A stretch of DNA of 14,614 nt from Acidobacteriota bacterium (GTDB lineage: Bacteria > Acidobacteriota > Terriglobia > UBA7540), in the NCBI GenBank assembly GCA_021827255.1, contig JAKAWO010000039.1, forward strand, positions 1 to 14,614, given 5' to 3'. The notes beneath the pieces were generated by a model. That model was given only the letters and a program-made list of their open reading frames with translations, had not been told where the DNA came from and ran no database searches. A program made the position numbers and the translations under genes. Positions within the stretch are counted from its first letter, which is position 1; each line of letters starts with the position of its first letter. Positions 1 through 5,900 of this stretch are shown one piece after another.

Positions 1-164
1 AGCCTTCTCGCTTTTGACCCGAACATTGGGGACGCTCCCGGGCGCGGCGCGGCGCGACTTCTCTCGCCAAACCGTTACTCGCCCTTCCTGCTTTGCCTTC
101 CCGTCTGGCGATCCACCGATTGCCTTTTTTCGAAACGCCAACGGCTACCTAGCCGATGGGGGGT

Positions 165-193
165 ATCTTAATCGTTAAATACGTAGTTGTAAA
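165..193 (-). promoter_or_regulatory. Possible second leftward sigma70 promoter
   Basis: On the minus strand TTTACA (193-188), a 17-nt spacer and TAAGAT (170-165) match the consensus at 9 of 12 positions. It points the same way as the stronger promoter at 347-376, in tandem. It would start near 158. This could be chance in a relatively AT-rich stretch. Confidence 0.3.
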
Positions 194-346
194 GAGTATG
201 GCCCGACGCTCCGGGATTTCGAGCAGCCGCACGAACATCCTTCACCCCGGGCAGCTCAGTCATGCAGTACGTCGGGAACTCGTCTAGCTGGCGCTGGACG
301 TTCTAACTAATAGATCCCACCTGACAACAATAACCACTGTCCGGAG

Positions 347-376
347 CTTATAGCTCTTCTACCAGACCAATGTCAA
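347..376 (-). promoter_or_regulatory. Near-consensus sigma70 promoter, leftward
   Basis: On the minus strand a perfect -35 box TTGACA (376-371) is followed by an 18-nt spacer and TATAAG (352-347), which matches 11 of 12 consensus positions. Transcription would start near 340 and run towards position 1. No clear gene lies downstream inside the window, so the product is either a long leader of a gene beyond the left edge or an RNA. Confidence 0.5.
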
Positions 377-586
377 GTGTTTTTTTAGTGTTTCTTAAGG
401 AGCTTCCGGCGAACCCCTGAGCAAGAAGCGGCATGAGGGGGAGTTTTCGATTACCATCCTTATGCAACTCGTTACTAACCCAGGAATCAGCAAGCTCGGT
501 CCTCTGCGTCGACCGCCCACATGCATACCATACAAAAAGGGTGGGGGGATAAGCTCCCTCTCCGACCGGCGGCATCTAACTTGGAT

Positions 587-591
587 GGAGG
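587..591 (+). promoter_or_regulatory. Ribosome binding site that fixes the start at 599
   Basis: GGAGG is placed 7 nt before ATG 599. It argues for the shorter protein with a clean signal peptide rather than the upstream in-frame ATG at 521. Confidence 0.75.
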
Positions 592-598
592 ACGAAAA

Positions 599-1564
599 AT
601 GAGCAGGTCAGAGCGAGGCCGCACCGAGGTTGTTTGGGCGGCTTTAGTCTTGTGCAGCTCGGCGGCTGCGATGGCCGCGGCCCCGGCGCGCGCCAGGGCC
701 ACCGCTTCCGGCCAAGCCCGGGTCATCGTCACCGTCACGGGCGCGCATCATGCTCCACCGGCGACCCTTCACCGCGACGACGTGCTGGTATATGAGAATG
801 GGCAGCGCCGCCCGGTGATTTCCTGGGAGCCCCTGCGCAGCGGGCGCTCGGGGCTCGATTTCGCGATTCTAATTGACGATTCGCTCGGTTCGAGCGTGGG
901 CCTTCAGTTCCCCGACATCCGCTCCTTCATCCACTCGCTGCCCGACGGCTCGCGGGCCGCGCTGGCGTATGGGAGATACGGTTCGGCCGTTTTCGCGGCG
1001 CAGTTCACCAAAGATCGTGAGAACGTGATTCGAGCCCTTCGCCTGCCAACCGGCAGCGTGAGCCTTGGCTCCAGCATCTACATGGCGCTCGACAGCCTTA
1101 TACGCCATTGGCCGCAAGATGGCGCGCCTCGCGAAGTCCTGCTCATCACGAGTGGCATTGACCTCTATCGCGGCATTGAGGAATCCGAGCCGACGGAGGC
1201 CAACCTCGACCTGATGCAGGCGATGGGAACGGCTCAGCGCCACAGCGTGACCGTTCATACGATCTATGGGCAAAGCGCGGGGTTTGAAGGCCGCAACTAT
1301 TTTCTGATCAACAACGGCCAAGGCTCGCTGGCGCGATTAGCCTTTGAAACGGGCGGCGCCGCCTTCCAGGACGGGTTCCAGTCGCCGGTGTCTTTTGCCC
1401 CTTATCTCCACCAGCTAACGAGCCTGCTCAACCACCAATTCCTTCTCACATTTCGCCTCACGCCGTCCGGCCCTCCTGGCTTTCAGCCTCTGCGCGTCAC
1501 GACCGAGGTTCCGGGAGCCAACCTAGCCGCTCCAGACCGAGTGTTTGTTTCCGCCGCGCATTAA
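599..1564 (+). CDS. Exported VWFA-related domain protein (acidobacterial type)
   Basis: The protein has 321 residues. The start is ATG 599 because GGAGG lies at 587-591 with a 7-nt spacer; the upstream in-frame ATG at 521 lacks one and would spoil the signal peptide. Residues 1-32 form a signal peptide ending in an Ala-rich PARA-type cleavage region. Residues about 41-80 (ending at the ENGQRRPVISWEPL strand) match the N-terminal part of the VWFA-related proteins common in Acidobacteriota. A von Willebrand A-like fold follows from FAILIDDSLGSS (88-99). The metal-site motif is degenerate: D93-D-S-L-G replaces DxSxS, so classical divalent-metal adhesion is doubtful. The likely location is periplasm or cell surface; the ligand is unknown. 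The gene is monocistronic here and its stop overlaps the stop of the convergent glycosyltransferase gene. Confidence 0.85.
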   Translation: MSRSERGRTEVVWAALVLCSSAAAMAAAPARARATASGQARVIVTVTGAHHAPPATLHRDDVLVYENGQRRPVISWEPLRSGRSGLDFAILIDDSLGSSVGLQFPDIRSFIHSLPDGSRAALAYGRYGSAVFAAQFTKDRENVIRALRLPTGSVSLGSSIYMALDSLIRHWPQDGAPREVLLITSGIDLYRGIEESEPTEANLDLMQAMGTAQRHSVTVHTIYGQSAGFEGRNYFLINNGQGSLARLAFETGGAAFQDGFQSPVSFAPYLHQLTSLLNHQFLLTFRLTPSGPPGFQPLRVTTEVPGANLAAPDRVFVSAAH

Positions 1565-2757
1565 GGCGCGGGTTGTTCCTGCATCGCCGAACCTCGCGGG
1601 TTGTTCTGCAGAATCCCGGCGAGAATCTCCGGAATCTCGAACACGGCGCGGTTCTCGAGGGCGCGGACCTTGGCGCGATATCGTTCAAGCTCGGCCGGGT
1701 CGGTCAGCCGCTCGACCGTCGGCGCGATCTGCCGAAAGTTGGTGAGGACGATCCCAATCTCCATTTTCTGAATCCAATCCGCGTTGAACCGCTCCTGCGG
1801 CAGCGTCCAGGCGTTGCGCTCGACAATAACCGGCAATCCCATCTGCAAGGCTTCGCTGACACTGCCGGGGCCCGGCTTGCCGATCAAGAAATCCGAAATG
1901 CTCATGTAATCCTGAACTCGCTCGGTGAAGCCTTCGATATAAACCGGGATGCGGAACGGGATCTGCTGAAGCCGCGCCTGAATCTCCTGATTGCGCCCGC
2001 AGATAAAGATTAGTTGCAGGCTTGCCAGCGAGTTGAGCCTCCGGGCGATGGCCGGCATGACCCGTGCGCCATGGCCGCCGAACATCACGAGACCCGTCAG
2101 CCGACTGGCGTCAAGCCCTAGCGATTCGCGCCGCCTCGGTCGCTCCTCCGCCGTTTCCGCGTAAAAAGCTGGATTCAAAATCATCCCCGAGGTGCGGAAG
2201 ACGCGCTCCGGCGGGTGACCCATTTCGAGGGCCTGCCTCTCTGCCCGCTCGGTGCCGCAGATCAGATATTCTGATTCCGCTTCAATCCAGCAATGCGGCG
2301 GATAATCGGCCAGATCGGTCAAGATGGTGACGAACGGCGCTGAAGGGAGCGCGTTGCGAGCGCTTTCCGCCAGAGCCCGATTGAAATTGGGAATCAGCGA
2401 AACCACCATTTCCGCCGGCGCTTCGCGCCAATGGCGCTCGAGCAAGCGCACGATCGGGCGGTGATAAAGACGAATCGCGGCGTGAAAGATCGGCAATAGT
2501 TGCGCCGCGCCCAGCGTCCATCGCTTCTCGAGCATCGCATTGTAAACGTCTTGGAGGCGGACACCCGTCAGCTTGCGGGACAGGTCTATCTCATCCAGCA
2601 ACTCCTGGAGGTTGAGGCAGGTGATCTCCCACGGCCGATGCGCCCCGGAGATCGCGGAGCGAAGCGCCTCGGCCGCGGCGCGGTGTCCGCCGCCCGCGTC
2701 GAAATAAACGAAGGTGATCTTTGGTGCCGCCACCGGCGCTTTCACCCGTCTCGTCAA
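1561..2757 (-). CDS. MGDG-synthase-like glycosyltransferase (GT28 superfamily)
   Basis: This 398-residue protein resembles monogalactosyldiacylglycerol/diglucosyl-diacylglycerol synthases, which transfer sugar from a nucleotide donor to diacylglycerol at the inner face of the membrane. Residues 13-26 give the first beta strand and the Gly-rich loop KITFVYFDAGGGHR, typical of the N-terminal domain. Residues about 290-310 carry KPGPGSVSEALQMGLP, the donor-binding segment of the C-terminal GT28 half. Overall length fits the family (about 370-400). The predicted start is TTG 2757, with no Shine-Dalgarno; GTG 2745 is an alternative that also precedes the conserved core. Only ten codons upstream in the same frame is a TGA preceded by ATG-initiated MRRILIVNKE (see findings). 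The gene follows the SBBP gene on the same strand after 218 bp. Lipid acceptor and sugar cannot be told from sequence. Confidence 0.85.
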   Translation of the reverse strand: MTRRVKAPVAAPKITFVYFDAGGGHRAAAEALRSAISGAHRPWEITCLNLQELLDEIDLSRKLTGVRLQDVYNAMLEKRWTLGAAQLLPIFHAAIRLYHRPIVRLLERHWREAPAEMVVSLIPNFNRALAESARNALPSAPFVTILTDLADYPPHCWIEAESEYLICGTERAERQALEMGHPPERVFRTSGMILNPAFYAETAEERPRRRESLGLDASRLTGLVMFGGHGARVMPAIARRLNSLASLQLIFICGRNQEIQARLQQIPFRIPVYIEGFTERVQDYMSISDFLIGKPGPGSVSEALQMGLPVIVERNAWTLPQERFNADWIQKMEIGIVLTNFRQIAPTVERLTDPAELERYRAKVRALENRAVFEIPEILAGILQNNPRGSAMQEQPAP

Positions 2758-2975
2758 GTTGGCGTAGCCGCCCAGCTCTCATTCTTTGTTCACGATCAGG
2801 ATACGCCGCATTTTGGCATCATTCTAGCGTGCTGAGCTGCAAGAAGGCGAATCATTCCGCCTCCCGCAAGTTTTTTGCGACCTTTGCGCCTTAGCGTGAA
2901 ACAGCTTTTTTGTTGTTTATCCTGGCTGTTTTCTCTTCAAGGACGTCTGGGCGGCGTGTGCCCGGCGACGACGTA
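2758..2975 (-). other. Spacer with short ORFs before the glycosyltransferase
   Basis: This leader-like spacer lies between two minus-strand genes. It contains a 19-codon ORF (2855 to 2796) preceded by GGGAGG, and a 10-codon ORF (2811 to 2779) in frame with the glycosyltransferase and stopped by TGA. A 7-bp inverted repeat (AAACAGC 2899-2905 with GCTGTTT 2925-2931) has a 19-nt loop and no U-tract on the minus strand, so it is not a good terminator. Whether the SBBP transcript reads through into the glycosyltransferase is unknown. Confidence 0.4.
2796..2855 (-). CDS. Possible 19-aa leader peptide ORF
   Basis: The peptide would be MIRLLAAQHARMMPKCGVS. Its ATG at 2855 is preceded by GGGAGG with only 4 nt between, the best ribosome binding site anywhere upstream of the glycosyltransferase. 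It ends 38 nt before that gene's predicted TTG start and is in a different frame. It shows no known leader-peptide signature such as a run of one amino acid. It may be a translated upstream ORF or a chance arrangement. Confidence 0.25.
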   Translation of the reverse strand: MIRLLAAQHARMMPKCGVS

Positions 2976-5900
2976 TCAGTTCACTGTCAGCGTCAAGTTA
3001 ATCGAGTGGCTGAGGGAGCCGGAAGTTCCTTGGAGGGTCAGCGTGTAGGTGCCGGTGGGGGTTGGCGGGTCAGCCGGCGGGCCACTCGGCGCAGTCCCGC
3101 CGCCACCGCCGCACGAGGCAAGAGCCATCGCCATGAGGACCGGGAGGAAAAGTTTTATTCTAAGCCCATGCCCTCGTTGCCGCCGAACGCGCTCTCCGGT
3201 CACGAATAAGGCAATCCCAAATAAGCTAAGCAGCAGATAGGGATCAAAGCGACGAGAGGCTGAGCGGACAAGCGGCGGCCATCGGCGAGTCGGCCTTGGC
3301 AGGCTCGCTGCGGTCGTGGTCACGGAGACGGACACGTTGACCGCATTCGTTCCATCCAGGCTAGCCGATGATGGGCTCAGCGAGCAGTTGGCTGCCGAGG
3401 GCGCTCCCGCGCAGGACAGGCTGACCGCAGCGGCGAATCCGTTGATGGGTTTCAGAGTTACCTGGTAGCTCGCCGTACCGCCAGGCGTGATCGTGGCGGA
3501 AGTTGACGATGAGAAGAGCGAGAAATCTTCAAATTGGATCGAAAGCGGCAATGACACGGATTCGGAGCCGCTCGTTCCTACCACGCTGAAGCTGAACGAA
3601 TCGCCGCCCACGCCGCCTAGGTTAGAGACCGTCAGCGCGCTGGTCTCTCCCGGGGTAATCGCCGCTGGGCTGAATGAGCAATTGGCCGGTGAGGCGCCTG
3701 AACACGCGAGGTTGATGCTTCCCGTGAAACCATAAGCCGACGACGCGGAGATCTGGAAAGTGGCTTGGCTTGTTCCCGCCGTGACCGTCGTCGAGTCGGC
3801 GTTCGCAGAAAGCGCGAACCCCACCACGCCGTTTCCGGCGAGCGAAACCGTTTGCGGGCTGCCGGCGGCGTTGTCGGAAACCGTTAGCGTCCCGGTTCGC
3901 GCGCCCGCCGCCGTCGGGCTGAAGGTCACTGCTATTGCGCAGTTCGCGCCCGCCGCCAGGCTCGCGCCGCAGTTGTTCGTTTCCGAGAAGTCGCCAGCCG
4001 TCGCGATGCTCGTGATCGCTAGCGCCGCGTTCCCAGGATTCGACAAAGTTACCGCTTGAGCCGCGCTGGCGGTTTCCACAGCCTGGGTGCCAAAGGTAAG
4101 GCTCACGGGCGCCAGGGTGGCCTGGGGCGCTGTGCCCGTGCCGGTCAGCTCAATGCTCTGGGGGCTGGCGGGGGCAGAGTCCGTAATCAGAATCTGGCCG
4201 ACGCTCGCCCCGGCTGCGGTCGGCTGAAAAGTCACCGAGATCGTGCAACTGCTTCCTGCCGCCACCGTGCTTGCGCAGTTGTTGGTTTCCGAATACGTCC
4301 CCTCCGCTTGCAAGCTCGTGATGTAAAGCGGAGTCCCGCCCGCATTGCTCAGCGTCACCGACTGCGCCGCGCTCGCCGTCCCTGCCAGGACCGAGCCAAA
4401 GTCCAGGCTGGTGGCCGAGAGACTGACGGCGCCGCTCGTTCCGGTGCCGGTCAGATTGATTGTCTGCGGGCTGCCCGCGGCGTTGTCGGTCAACGTCAGC
4501 GTGCCGGTTCGAGCGCCGACGGCCGTCGGAGTAAACCTCACGCTTATATTGCAGCTTGTTCCCGCCGCCAGGGTCGAGGAGCAGTTGTTCGTGGCGGCAA
4601 AGTCGCCGCTGGCCGAAACGCCGGAGATCTCAAGGCTCTGGCTCCCGGCATCCATGACTTGAACGTTTTGCGCAAGGCTGGTGGCTCCCACTTCCTGGCC
4701 GCCGAAGCTCACCGGATTGGGCGTGGCGGCCACTCCTGGCGCGTTTTCAGGACTAATCTTGGCGATAAAGCCATCATAGGCCCCGCCTGCATAGGCGGTT
4801 TGGTAAGCGCCCGGCGTGGTTGGAAAATTGGTTGAAAACGTCTCCCCCGCCACGTAGGCGTTACCGGAGGAATCTACGGCGATGTCGTTGCCGAAATCAT
4901 CTCCGGTACCGCCCAGCCATGTGGCATAGAGCAGCCCGGAACCGGACGGATTGAAAGCCGCTACAAAGGCGTCGTAAAAACCGGCATCCGCCGCCTGCAA
5001 TGGGTCAACGGCCGGAAAGCCGACTCCGTAGGCGTTTCCAGTAATATAGGCGTCTCCTGAACTATCCACGGCAATGCCATTCGCAACCTCGGGGTCAATC
5101 CCGCCCAGATAGGTCGAATAGACCAGCGAATTCCCCGCCGAGCTCAATTTGGTGACAAACGCGTCGTCCGAGCCGCCGTAGGTCTTCTGGTAAGCCCCCG
5201 AAGTGACGGGGAAATCCGTCGAGGTTGTCCAGCCCGTAATGAACGCTTCGTCCGAAGCATTGACAGCAATCGCGTTGCCGTAATCGCCGCCCGTCCCTCC
5301 CAGATAGGTCGAATAGACCAGCGCCGAGCCGGTGGCGTTGAGCTTGGTAATAAAAGCGTCAAAGCATCCGCAGGGGCCGCCCGCGTAGGCAGCTTGAAAA
5401 GGATTCGCGGTCGGGAAGTTCGTGGAATTGGTCTGCCCGGTCACGTAAGCATCGCCCGACGAGTCCACGGCAATGGCTGAGGCCCGATCCTCGCCATTCC
5501 CTCCCAAAAACGTCGAATAGACCAAGCTCTTGCCCCCAGGGCCGATTTTCGCCACGAAAGCGTCATAAGGCCCTCCGCTGAAACTCGGCTCAAGAGCGCC
5601 CCCGGTCACCGGGAAGTTCGCTCCGGAGGTGAACCCCGCCACGTAGGCGCTGCCGCTCGTATCCACCGCGATGCCCATGCCGTAATCGTCACCCTGCCCG
5701 CCTAGATAGGTCGAATAAATCAGGCTTGACCCACTCGGGCTGAGCTCGGTGATGAAAGCGTCATAGCACGGATAAGGATTGGTGGTTGAGCCGCACGTTC
5801 CCCCGCCGAGCGACCCTTGAAGCGCGTTCGCCGTGGGAAAATCCGAAGAATCCGTATAGCCCACGACGTACGCGTCACCCGCCGAGTCAATCGCCACGTG

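Larger units (their letters stand above)
1..598. other. Non-coding region with leftward promoters
   Basis: No convincing protein gene is seen here. It looks less GC-rich than the coding parts of the window and has frequent stops in all frames. It holds two leftward sigma70-like promoters, annotated separately, and the ribosome binding site of the following gene. A 31-codon minus-strand ORF (168-263) and a 29-codon plus-strand ORF starting at about 199 lie opposite each other; neither has a good ribosome binding site or a recognisable product. A minus-strand ATG at 26 (MFGSKARR, then the window edge) could begin a gene running out of the window, but eight codons are too few to judge. Confidence 0.5.

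Noticed and set aside
1..26. Start of a minus-strand gene (MFGSKARR) at the left edge.
   Set aside because: Only eight codons are in the window, too few to support a call, although promoters point that way.
60..140. Resemblance of GGCAAAGCAGGAAGGGC on the minus strand to a cyclic-di-GMP riboswitch core.
   Set aside because: The order and spacing of conserved positions do not fit, and the tetraloop-receptor part is missing.
521..598. Extension of the VWFA-like protein to the upstream in-frame ATG.
   Set aside because: It adds 26 non-conserved residues before a clear signal peptide, and GGAGG supports ATG 599.
2899..2931. AAACAGC/GCTGTTT hairpin as terminator of the SBBP gene.
   Set aside because: The loop is 19 nt and no T-run follows on the minus strand.
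4056..4835. A 259-codon plus-strand ORF opposite the SBBP gene.
   Set aside because: It is an antisense open frame caused by GC-rich repeated coding sequence; it is Arg/Gly/Ala-rich and lacks domains.
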